Assembly: GCA_002839535.1 (NCBI GenBank)
Contig: PGYF01000038.1
Span: 25,211 to 33,772, forward strand
Length of the DNA stretch: 8,562 nt
Direction: 5' to 3'
Source of the DNA: Nitrospira bacterium HGW-Nitrospira-1
GTDB lineage: Bacteria; Nitrospirota; Thermodesulfovibrionia; Thermodesulfovibrionales; UBA6898
The notes below the pieces were generated by a model. The model was given only the letters and a program-made list of their open reading frames with translations, ran no database searches and was not told where the DNA came from. Shown piece after piece: positions 1 through 5,844 of this stretch. A program made the translations under genes and the position numbers. Position 1 is the first letter of the stretch; each line of letters starts with the position of its first letter.

Positions 1-331
1 TGCATGCCTTCTCATATTCGGAAAAGGTCGGCGCCGTGATAAGCGCATGCTTTGGCTTCAAAGCCCTCGGTATCAGATAGATCAGTTCAGTGCTGCCGTT
101 GCCGCATATAATGGAACCGGGGCTTACGCCGAGCATATGGCTGATCTCATCTGAAAGCCCCTCTGCAAAAGGCTCCGGATAATGGCTGATGAGGGAGAAT
201 TGCCTGCGTATCGCCTGTTCGGCAGAAGCAGGCATACCGAGCGGGTTGATCGAGGCGCTAAAGTCAACGATCCTCCTTTTCGGAATCCCTGTCTTGAGCG
301 ACGCCATATAGATGTTCCCGCCGTGATCCAT
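1..331 (-). CDS. cobD: Threonine-phosphate decarboxylase CobD, N-terminal part (cut by window edge)
   Basis: This is a PLP-dependent, aminotransferase-fold enzyme that decarboxylates L-threonine O-3-phosphate to (R)-1-amino-2-propanol phosphate, the linker between corrin and nucleotide loop. About 110 N-terminal residues are visible. They read MDHGGNIYMASLKTG, then DFSASINPLGMP, HYPEPFAEGL and ICGNGSTELIYLIPRAL, all typical of the CobD N-terminus. The PLP-binding lysine lies beyond the edge. The ATG shares its A with the TGA of cbiB (TGATG), so translation is probably coupled to cbiB, whose product uses this enzyme's product. I see no frameshift in the visible part. A general histidinol-phosphate aminotransferase is the alternative, but the context and the INPLG and CGNGSTE motifs favour CobD. 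Confidence 0.93.
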   Translation of the reverse strand, partial: MDHGGNIYMASLKTGIPKRRIVDFSASINPLGMPASAEQAIRRQFSLISHYPEPFAEGLSDEISHMLGVSPGSIICGNGSTELIYLIPRALKPKHALITAPTFSEYEKAC

Positions 332-1350
332 CAGGGCATGGTCCTCACGCCAAGTATTACTGCCGCAGCCATAACCGCAAGGACTGAACTGATAAAGACA
401 ATCGCTGCTGCCTGACGGGAAGCAATCAGATAATCATTGGTCAGACTGTCTCCGATATGCGGTTTTTCTACTACTGTGCCGCCGTAGGTAGAAGGCCCGC
501 CAAGCCTTACCCCAAGAGCGCCGGCTATGGCTGCCTCGGGGATTCCGCTGTTGGGGCTTGAATGGTTCCTGCCGTCGCGCCGCATGATTTTTAACGACAA
601 CATGGGATTAGGGATTAGGGGGGGGGGGGTAGCTTTTTCTTTACCAAATACCAAATACCAAATCCCCAGGATGCCTGTTGCAATAACTATTAAAAATCCC
701 GTTATCCTTGCCGGTATGTAGTTTGCAATATCATCGAGCCGGGCAGCAGCCCAACCAAGGCGGATATATTTTTCGTTCTTGTAGCCCACCATTGAATCAA
801 GGGTATTGACAGCCTTATATGCCATTGCAAGCGGAAGGCCGCCGATGACAAGATAGAAGACAGGCGCAATAATCCCGTCTGAAAGGTTCTCAGCCAAAGT
901 CTCTATAACGGCAGCCAGCGCTCTATCCCCTGAAAGCTTCGCAGTGTCGCGGCCAACGAGCATCGAGAGCTTCTTTCTTGCTGCTTCGAGCCTCCCGTCA
1001 TGCACTGACTTGATGACGAGCCTTGCCGCATCTATCAGCCCGCGGACTGCGATTGTTGTTGAGATGAGATATACGAGAAAAACCCTGCTTACGATTACAG
1101 ACAGGTTTGCCGAAGACCAGAGAATCAGCCTATGGAAAAGAAATGTAATCACTGCAACCGGCAGGACAATGCCTGCCACAAGGAATATGCCGGCGATCCT
1201 TTTGCTTTCCTCACGCACATGCCGCACGAGGAAGTTTTCGAGCCTTGTGACAGCCCTGCCGATCACTCTGACCGGATGGGGCAGCCACCGAGGATCGCCT
1301 ATGGCAAGGTCGAGGAAGAATGCAAAGACGAGGTCAATGGGGCCAATCAT
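331..1350 (-). CDS. cbiB: Adenosylcobinamide-phosphate synthase CbiB (membrane protein)
   Basis: CbiB attaches aminopropanol phosphate (or aminopropanol) to adenosylcobyric acid at the membrane, giving adenosylcobinamide phosphate. The 339-residue product shows the family blocks in order: DLAIGDPRWLPHPVRVIGR (14-32), GDRALAAVIETLAENLSDGI (141-160), AMAYKAVNTLDSMVGYKNE (175-193), RLDDIANYIPARITG (204-218) and RNHSSPNSGIPEAAIAGALG (261-280). Hydrophobic segments lie near 52-75, 86-105, 158-175, 216-235 and 311-335. The ATG overlaps the cobQ stop by 4 bp (ATGA), so translational coupling is likely. Oddity: residues 228-250, including ATPPPLIPNP, are encoded by tandem heptamer repeats and a run of 12 G on the plus strand (618-629). 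This segment lies between conserved blocks and is probably a tolerated loop insertion. Confidence 0.96.
   Translation of the reverse strand: MIGPIDLVFAFFLDLAIGDPRWLPHPVRVIGRAVTRLENFLVRHVREESKRIAGIFLVAGIVLPVAVITFLFHRLILWSSANLSVIVSRVFLVYLISTTIAVRGLIDAARLVIKSVHDGRLEAARKKLSMLVGRDTAKLSGDRALAAVIETLAENLSDGIIAPVFYLVIGGLPLAMAYKAVNTLDSMVGYKNEKYIRLGWAAARLDDIANYIPARITGFLIVIATGILGIWYLVFGKEKATPPPLIPNPMLSLKIMRRDGRNHSSPNSGIPEAAIAGALGVRLGGPSTYGGTVVEKPHIGDSLTNDYLIASRQAAAIVFISSVLAVMAAAVILGVRTMP
604..667. repeat. Inverted heptamer element with G12 run inside cbiB
   Basis: On the plus strand: GGGATTA twice (604-617), a run of 12 G (618-629), TAGC, a T-rich spacer, then TACCAAA three times (642-662) and TCCCC. 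G-rich heptamers face C-rich ones across an AT-rich spacer. It encodes CbiB residues about 228-250. Confidence 0.8.
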
Positions 1351-2957
1351 AATTCAAGCATCCTTTTGATGAACTGCATATCAACATGCCTTCTGACCAG
1401 GCCCGCAAGCCTGTCGAGGGCCTCATCTCTCAACCGGCCATAATCTATGGAATGGCCCAGAGGCTCAAGCCCTTTCTTCTGCCTGATATGGTCAAGCATG
1501 TTACGTCTGAAGGCGTTATTTTCAAAGATGCCGTGCAGATAGGAGCCCCAGCAGTTTCTGTTGCGAGAACCGTCAAAAAGCAGCGATGGGTGATGGGTGA
1601 TGGGTGATGGGTGAGAAGACAATCGTTTTATGTTAAACAGGCCTATGTCGCCCGTGCTCCTGCCCATATGGATTTCGTAGCCCTTCAGAATGGGGTTGGG
1701 GGCGTTAGTATTTTCTTTGCTAATCCCTGATCCCCAGTCGCCAATCCCTGTTAACTCAGCCTCAACCTGGCAGGTTATCTTTTCTGTTTCAAACGTGGTC
1801 TTGATGTTCAAAAGACCCAGACCCTCGATTTCCTTACATCCGCCCTCGATGCCGTGCGGGTCGTATATCCTCCTGCCGAGCATCTGATATCCGCCGCAAA
1901 TTCCTATTATCCGGATTCCTTTTGTATATGCCTTCTTAATGCTTTTATCAAGAGCTGTTTCCTTTAAAAACCTAAGGTCTTCCGCAGTATTTTTTGAGCC
2001 GGGGATGATTACCATGTCAGCGTTTTCTATCTCCGCTGGATTTCTGGAATAAATAATCTCAACATCAGGCTCATACATAAAAGGATCAAAGTCTGTGAAG
2101 TTGGATATATATTGCAGCCTCACAATCACAATCTTTATGTTTTCTGATTTTGAATTTTGAATTTTGAATTTTGAATTGCTGCCCCGTAGCGATAATCCGT
2201 CCTCCTCAGGCAAATCCACGTTATTAATCCAGGGCATCACGCCGATGACCGGTTTCCCTGTCTTTTCCCTGATCATATCGAGCCCCGGCTTCAGTATATC
2301 CATATCACCCCTGAACTTGTTGATGATAAACCCCCTGATATAATCTGCATCACAAAATCCCCCCATCCCCCCTTTGTCAAAGTGGGGCGTAGGCGGATTT
2401 ACTCTTTCCTTTAATAATTCAACTGTGCCGTAGAGCGATGCAAATACTCCACCCTTATCTATATCTCCAACGAGTATCACAGGGGCATTTGCATACCTGG
2501 CAGCAGCCATATTTACAATGTCAACATCCATAAGATTGATCTCCGCAGGGCTTCCAGCCCCTTCCATTACAATCAGGTCATACTGTTTTGAAAGTCTGTC
2601 AAAGGAAGCCCTTACAGCAACCCATGCTGTTTTTTTGAAGGCGTAATATTCCTTTGCCTTCATGGTTGAATGCACCTTGCCATGGATAATGACCTGCGAG
2701 CCCGATTCCCCTGACGCCTTGAGCAGTATTGGGTTCATGTCCACCGTGGCCGGCGCCCTCGCGGCCTCTGCCTGAAGCGCCTGCGCCCTGCCGATCTCTC
2801 CGCCGTCAAGTGTTATATATGAGTTAAGCGCCATGTTCTGGGCCTTAAACGGGGCGACCCGCATCCCCTCGTCGCTGAAGATCCTGCAGAGCGCTGCGCT
2901 AATCAGGCTCTTGCCTGCACCCGAGCCTGTCCCCTGTATCATTATTGCCTTAGCCAA
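1347..2957 (-). CDS. cobQ: Cobyric acid synthase CobQ/CbiP (glutamine-dependent amidotransferase)
   Basis: CobQ amidates corrin side chains b, d, e and g of adenosylcobyrinic acid a,c-diamide, using ATP and glutamine. Counting from the TTG, the 536 residues start MAKAIMIQGTGSGAGKS with a dethiobiotin-synthetase-like P-loop (about 9-17). FKAQNMALNSY, DMNPILLKASGESGSQVIIHG, VMEGAGSPAEINL and VGDIDKGGVFASLYG follow. The C-terminal class I glutamine amidotransferase domain has the nucleophile Cys354 in GICGGYQMLG and His475 in GSYLHGIFEN. I chose TTG at 2957 because GGAGG lies 5 nt upstream and MAKAIMIQGT matches the usual family N-terminus. An in-frame ATG at 2969 has no good ribosome site. The protein is some 30 to 50 residues longer than typical, and the extra length coincides with four repeat-encoded inserts. 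The gene overlaps cbiB by 4 bp. Confidence 0.95.
   Translation of the reverse strand: MAKAIMIQGTGSGAGKSLISAALCRIFSDEGMRVAPFKAQNMALNSYITLDGGEIGRAQALQAEAARAPATVDMNPILLKASGESGSQVIIHGKVHSTMKAKEYYAFKKTAWVAVRASFDRLSKQYDLIVMEGAGSPAEINLMDVDIVNMAAARYANAPVILVGDIDKGGVFASLYGTVELLKERVNPPTPHFDKGGMGGFCDADYIRGFIINKFRGDMDILKPGLDMIREKTGKPVIGVMPWINNVDLPEEDGLSLRGSNSKFKIQNSKSENIKIVIVRLQYISNFTDFDPFMYEPDVEIIYSRNPAEIENADMVIIPGSKNTAEDLRFLKETALDKSIKKAYTKGIRIIGICGGYQMLGRRIYDPHGIEGGCKEIEGLGLLNIKTTFETEKITCQVEAELTGIGDWGSGISKENTNAPNPILKGYEIHMGRSTGDIGLFNIKRLSSHPSPITHHPSLLFDGSRNRNCWGSYLHGIFENNAFRRNMLDHIRQKKGLEPLGHSIDYGRLRDEALDRLAGLVRRHVDMQFIKRMLEL
1585..1612. repeat. Heptanucleotide tandem repeat inside cobQ
   Basis: Four perfect copies of GATGGGT on the plus strand. 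It encodes HPSPITHHPS in the glutamine amidotransferase domain of CobQ, before the GSYLHGIFEN block. A change of one unit would shift the frame. Confidence 0.9.
1691..1750. repeat. Inverted heptamer element inside cobQ
   Basis: On the plus strand a G-rich part (TGGGGTT, GGGGGCG, TTAGTAT) is followed by a T-rich spacer and the C-rich units CTAATCC, CTGATCC, CCAGTCG, CCAATCC (1720-1747). It encodes the GIGDWGSGISKENTNAPNP stretch of CobQ. The layout matches 604-667 and 7780-7846. Confidence 0.75.
2146..2177. repeat. Heptanucleotide tandem repeat inside cobQ (AT-rich)
   Basis: Three perfect GAATTTT units (2152-2172) with partial units on both sides. It encodes SNSKFKIQNSKSEN, a polar, low-complexity stretch between the two CobQ domains. 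Confidence 0.85.
2355..2400 (-). repeat. C/G-rich palindromic element, in frame inside cobQ (copy A)
   Basis: On the plus strand AAATCCCCCCATCCCCCC, then TTTGTCAAAG, then TGGGGCGTAGGCGGATTT. The two halves form a long imperfect palindrome with AAATCC/GGATTT ends and CTTTG/CAAAG at the centre. It encodes NPPTPHFDKGGMGGF in CobQ. Related copies lie in cobC and cobT. Confidence 0.8.
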
Positions 2958-2962
2958 TAAAG

Positions 2963-2967
2963 CCTCC
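2963..2967 (-). promoter_or_regulatory. Ribosome binding site supporting a TTG start for cobQ
   Basis: GGAGG lies on the minus strand, 5 nt before the TTG at 2957. It sits inside the first codons of the longer ATG reading at 2969, so it can only serve the TTG start. The inferred N-terminus MAKAIMIQGT fits the family. Confidence 0.6.
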
Positions 2968-2978
2968 ATTATAGAGGA

Positions 2979-3097
2979 AGGGCATTGTATTTGAGCGGAT
3001 TCTTTTGCCGATATTCCTGCAGTAAAATATACAAATATCAGGAGGCAAAAGCCCTCGGAGGCCGTTAGGCCGAGAATGAGCGAAAATATTATGCCCT
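2979..3097 (-). repeat. Intergenic hairpin-forming repeat, copy 1 (between cobC and cobQ)
   Basis: This element fills the gap between cobC and cobQ. Its outer ends are inverted (plus strand AGGGCAT at 2979 and ATGCCCT ending at 3097). Inside are GTATTTGAGCGGATT (2987-3001), TTTTGCCG, then GGCAAAAGCC and GAGAATGAGCGAAAATA. The same blocks occur in the same order and orientation at 5710-5833. The long arms GCATTGTATTTGAGCGGATTC and the reverse of GAATGAGCGAAAATATTATGC pair imperfectly. An internal small hairpin has arms CTCGGAGGCC and GGCCGAG around GTTA. It may be a MITE-like or REP-like element, or a structured spacer in the mRNA. I do not recognise a named family. Confidence 0.75.
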
Positions 3098-3101
3098 GCC
3101 C

Positions 3102-3803
3102 CTACCATTTATACTCCAGAGAAGCCTGCCCGTTAATCAGTTTTACAACAGGATATTTGTCCCAGAACTCTATGATATTCACCGCGGCGTAATCCTGCTC
3201 TATCCTGAAGATATTTTCCAGCGGGATGCCGAGTATCCGGCAGAGGATTACCCTGTTGACGCCGCCGTGCGCAATGATCGCGATATTTTCTCCTGAAAAT
3301 CCCCCCAACTCAGCTTTACTAAAGTGGGACGAGGAGGGGTTGTTTCCATTTTTGTGATTTTCTAAAATCATATTTAGCGCATTTATAACCCGCTTACTCA
3401 CCTTGATTGTGCTTTCCCCTCCAATCGGGCTGTATCTCAGAGGGTTATTGGCCCAGGCCTCGAAGTCTTCAGGATATTTTTCTTTTATCCCGCTGAAGGT
3501 CATGCCTTCCCATATACCGAAACTTCTTTCCCTCAAGTCTTCTATTGCAACAGGTTTTAAACCATGTGTTTCTGCAATTATCTCAGCGCTCTTTAATGCT
3601 CTGCTTAGGGGAGAGCAGTAAACAGCGTTCAATAACCCGCTGTATGTTGTATAGGACTTATAAGACCTATTTAAGTATTCGGCGAGTTGCTCCATCTGCT
3701 CAATTCCTTTTTCTGACAAAGGCACGTCAATGCTTCCTTTGTAGCGTTTTGTTTCGCTCCCTTCTGTCTCCCCGTGTCTGACTAAATAAAGAGTCGTAAC
3801 CAT
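3102..3803 (-). CDS. cobC: Histidine phosphatase family protein, probable alpha-ribazole-5'-phosphate phosphatase CobC
   Basis: This phosphoglycerate-mutase-like phosphatase is predicted to remove the 5'-phosphate from alpha-ribazole phosphate or from the cobamide phosphate made by CobS. The 233-residue protein starts MVTTLYLVRHGETEG, with phosphoenzyme His10 in the RHG motif. YCSPLSRALKSAEIIAE (62-78), LRERSFGIWEG (90-100, containing the likely acid Glu92) and IAHGGVNRVILCRILGIP (177-194, with the second catalytic His179) follow. The start overlaps the 3' end of cobS by 22 bp, and GGTG lies 5 nt before the ATG. Two stretches look inserted: SYKSYTTYSG (47-56), from a 9-nt-period palindromic repeat, and NNPSSSHFSKAELGGF (154-169), from a C/G-rich palindrome. 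Substrate assignment rests on neighbours; the fold is clear. Confidence 0.9.
   Translation of the reverse strand: MVTTLYLVRHGETEGSETKRYKGSIDVPLSEKGIEQMEQLAEYLNRSYKSYTTYSGLLNAVYCSPLSRALKSAEIIAETHGLKPVAIEDLRERSFGIWEGMTFSGIKEKYPEDFEAWANNPLRYSPIGGESTIKVSKRVINALNMILENHKNGNNPSSSHFSKAELGGFSGENIAIIAHGGVNRVILCRILGIPLENIFRIEQDYAAVNIIEFWDKYPVVKLINGQASLEYKW
3297..3343 (-). repeat. C/G-rich palindromic element, in frame inside cobC (copy B)
   Basis: The plus strand reads AAAATCCCCCC, then an AAGTGGG/CCC-type core around GCTTTACTAAAGTGGGAC, then GAGGGGTTGTT. The arms can fold back on each other. It encodes NNPSSSHFSKAELGGF at residues 154-169. The same pattern occurs in cobQ (2355-2400) and cobT (5281-5323), always read in the same frame with the consensus P-x-P-H-F-x-x-x-x-x-G-G. 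This copy is the most diverged. Confidence 0.7.
3649..3672. repeat. 9-nt-period AT-rich palindrome inside cobC
   Basis: The 20-nt core ATAGGACTTATAAGACCTAT (3651-3670) is palindromic at 9 of 10 base pairs and reads as roughly 9-nt units (TATAGGACT, TATAAGACC, TATTTAAGT). It encodes the SYKSYTTY stretch between the RHG block and the YCSPLSRA block, where the family normally has a short helix-loop. It looks like another tolerated repeat insertion. Confidence 0.55.
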
Positions 3804-4588
3804 ATTATCACCATAAATAAAAAGGCTGTTTCCGTAAGCTCGCTTATTGCGCCGAGCGTATCGCCTGTCAGCCCGCCGAATTTCTTATTGAAAAAAGCAA
3901 CCAACAGACGGCACAGGATATACATTGCCGCCAATAATACCGGATAAAAAACGAACTGAAAATCAGGAAGAAAATGGCCGGAGAAAATTACGGGCAGGAC
4001 AAAGATTAAAATGGATAAAAGCGTTGAAATTGAAACCTCTTTTAATCCTGTCCTGCTTAAAAAGATTTGCCCAAGCCCGTCTGCCCTTGCGGATTTTCCA
4101 TGGAACATTGACACAACCATTGTCCACTTTGAAATTACGGGCATAAGAAAAAGCGTTGAATAATAAGTAAAAGGCGTAAAATGCGATATGTTACTCAGGG
4201 ACAGATATTTCAACAGTATTACAAATAAAATAGCTGTTGTTCCAATTGCGCCCGTGGAACTGTCTTTCATCACAGAGAGCCTTTTTTCTTTATCGCTTTC
4301 AAAATCGCCTGATGACTTAACACTAATGGCGTCAAATGTATCTGCAAGTCCGTCAAGGTGAAACCCGCCGTTTGAAAGGATTAATGTCAGCAGAACAAGG
4401 CCGGGGGTTATTTCAGGGGGGAAGATAATTGCCGATGCAAAAGCAACGCAGCCGGCCAGCAGCCCCTGGAAGACCCCTGCAACAGGGAAAAATACCACTG
4501 ACCGCGCGATATCCTTTTCAGATACGCTGCCGCTCACCTTTACCGGCACGATAGTAAGGAACTGGAATGCCAGGAGTATTTGTTTCAT
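3782..4588 (-). CDS. cobS: Adenosylcobinamide-GDP ribazoletransferase CobS (membrane protein)
   Basis: CobS joins adenosylcobinamide-GDP with alpha-ribazole (phosphate) to form the complete cobamide (phosphate) in the inner membrane. The 268-residue protein has the hallmark GGFHLDGLADTFDAI (74-88, metal-binding acidic motif), then KDSSTGAIGT (108-117) and GGLTGDTLGA (238-247). Several hydrophobic segments are visible (about 33-55, 62-75, 118-130, 143-160, 189-203, 213-231, 255-268). The ATG follows the cobT stop codon with no gap (TAAATG) and has no clear ribosome site, so translational coupling to cobT is likely. Length and motifs are normal, and this is the only complete gene here in which I see no repeat insertion except bzaF. 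Its end overlaps cobC. Confidence 0.96.
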   Translation of the reverse strand: MKQILLAFQFLTIVPVKVSGSVSEKDIARSVVFFPVAGVFQGLLAGCVAFASAIIFPPEITPGLVLLTLILSNGGFHLDGLADTFDAISVKSSGDFESDKEKRLSVMKDSSTGAIGTTAILFVILLKYLSLSNISHFTPFTYYSTLFLMPVISKWTMVVSMFHGKSARADGLGQIFLSRTGLKEVSISTLLSILIFVLPVIFSGHFLPDFQFVFYPVLLAAMYILCRLLVAFFNKKFGGLTGDTLGAISELTETAFLFMVIIWLRLFI

Positions 4589-5683
4589 TTAATTCAATAT
4601 CACGTCGGAGACCCCTGCTTCGCCAAAGGTCGCCATCTCCTTATAAATCTTCAGTCCGGCTTCGATTAAGAACATTGCAAGCGCAGCGCCGGTCCCTTCA
4701 CCCAGCCTTAAATCAAGGTCAAGGATCGGCCTTAACCCTATTGTATCAAGCATTGCCTTATGCCCGATTTCCACTGAATTATGCGCAGCAAACATATAAT
4801 CACTCGTCATTGGTTCGAGGCAGTAAGCAACTAAAGCCCCTGCAGTCGAAATAAAACCATCAACCACGACAGGGACCCTGTGCGCAGCAGCGCCGATGAT
4901 CAGTCCGGCTATCCCTCCTATCTCAGCGCCGCCGACCTTTGCCAGCACATCAATCGCGTCACCTGCATCCGGCCGGTTCAGCCTGATGCTTTCTTCGATT
5001 ATTGTTATTTTTCTCAGGAGGGACTCATCTGATATGCCTGTGCCTTTGCCGGTGACTTCCTCAACTGTTCTGCCGGTCAGCACAGCGGCAATAGCGCTGG
5101 ATGGGGTTGTATTGCCTATTCCCATATCGCCGGCGCCGATAATCTTATACCCTTTTTTTGCATAACCGCCGGCAAGCTCGATCCCCACCTCAATACACCT
5201 CATTGCCTCATCCCTTGTCATGGCAGGACCTTTAAGAAAATTCCGCGTGCCTCTTACCACCTTCTTCGAGATAAATAATCCGCCCGCCTCCCCTTCGTCA
5301 AAGTGGGGCAAGGGGGGTTCTCCGAAATCATGCGCAACACCGATATCCACCACAACAACTTCTGCGCCCGCGTGCCGGGCAAGGACGTTTATCCCTGCGC
5401 CGCCCCTCAAAAAATTAAATACCATCTGCTGAGTTACTTCCTGCGGATAAGCTGATACGCCTTCAGCCGCCACCCCATGGTCTCCTGCAAAGGTAAAAAT
5501 GGCCTTCCGGTCAAAGAGCGGGTTCCTATTTTCAGTAATTGCAACGAGTCGTCTTGCGAATTCCTCAAGCCTTCCGAGGCTGCCGGGAGGCTTTGTAAGG
5601 TTGTCCAGATGTTTTTGGGCCATGTCATACCACTCTTTATTTACCGGCTTTATATTTTTTAAGGCATCATGCAACAAGTCCAT
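4589..5683 (-). CDS. cobT: Nicotinate-nucleotide:benzimidazole phosphoribosyltransferase CobT
   Basis: CobT transfers phosphoribose from nicotinate mononucleotide to the lower-ligand base, giving alpha-ribazole phosphate or its analogue. The likely substrate here is the 5-hydroxybenzimidazole made by the first gene of the operon. The 364-residue product has LTKPPGSLGRLEEFA (29-43), FAGDHGVAAEGVSAYPQEVT (65-84), GAGDMGIGNTTPSSAI (183-198), VGGAEIGGIAGL (250-261) and LGEGTGAA (327-334), where Glu329 corresponds to the catalytic base. The ATG has AGGAG 6 nt upstream. Oddity: residues 121-136 (GEPPLPHFDEGEAGGL), between VVVDIGVA and the KVVRGTRNF block, are encoded by a palindromic repeat that is also found in cobQ and cobC. 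The extra peptide sits where the family has a short loop. Confidence 0.97.
   Translation of the reverse strand: MDLLHDALKNIKPVNKEWYDMAQKHLDNLTKPPGSLGRLEEFARRLVAITENRNPLFDRKAIFTFAGDHGVAAEGVSAYPQEVTQQMVFNFLRGGAGINVLARHAGAEVVVVDIGVAHDFGEPPLPHFDEGEAGGLFISKKVVRGTRNFLKGPAMTRDEAMRCIEVGIELAGGYAKKGYKIIGAGDMGIGNTTPSSAIAAVLTGRTVEEVTGKGTGISDESLLRKITIIEESIRLNRPDAGDAIDVLAKVGGAEIGGIAGLIIGAAAHRVPVVVDGFISTAGALVAYCLEPMTSDYMFAAHNSVEIGHKAMLDTIGLRPILDLDLRLGEGTGAALAMFLIEAGLKIYKEMATFGEAGVSDVILN
5281..5323 (-). repeat. C/G-rich palindromic element, in frame inside cobT (copy C)
   Basis: The plus strand carries CGCCCGCCTCCCCTTCGTC followed by AAAGTGGGGCAAGGGGGG, so a C-rich arm faces a G-rich arm around a short core. 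It encodes PPLPHFDEGEAGG within CobT. It is related to 2355-2400 (in cobQ) and 3297-3343 (in cobC) by both DNA and peptide pattern. Confidence 0.75.
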
Positions 5684-5689
5684 AGTTAT

Positions 5690-5694
5690 CTCCT
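5690..5694 (-). promoter_or_regulatory. Ribosome binding site of cobT
   Basis: AGGAG lies 6 nt before the cobT ATG. This strong independent site makes sense because cobT follows a 161-bp gap, unlike the coupled genes around it. Confidence 0.75.
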
Positions 5695-5709
5695 GATCAT
5701 CAGTTTTAA

Positions 5710-5833
5710 TAAAAGCAAGGTATAGTATTTGAGCGGATTTTTTTGCCGCTATTCAAAAAAGAATATTTATCATAAAAAGGCAAAAGCCTCGGAGCGCAGC
5801 GAGAATGAGCGAAAATACCATGCCTTGCTTTTA
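5710..5833 (-). repeat. Intergenic hairpin-forming repeat, copy 2 (between cobU and cobT)
   Basis: Same element as 2979-3097: GTATTTGAGCGGATT (5725-5739), TTTTTGCCG, then GGCAAAAGCC and GAGAATGAGCGAAAATA. The outer arms are longer and of different sequence (TAAAAGCAAGG at 5710-5720 against CCTTGCTTTTA at 5823-5833) but again pair with each other. Changing sequence with kept pairing suggests either that folding matters or that the element inserts into pre-existing hairpins. The internal stem is CTCG/CGAG here (5788-5803) in place of CTCGG...CCGAG in copy 1. Confidence 0.75.
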
Positions 5834-5844
5834 TACACATGTTG

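Noticed and set aside
944..1443. Plus-strand open frames opposite cbiB and the end of cobQ
   Set aside because: Shadow frames of conserved minus-strand genes, rich in Arg, Ser and Thr, with no recognisable domain.
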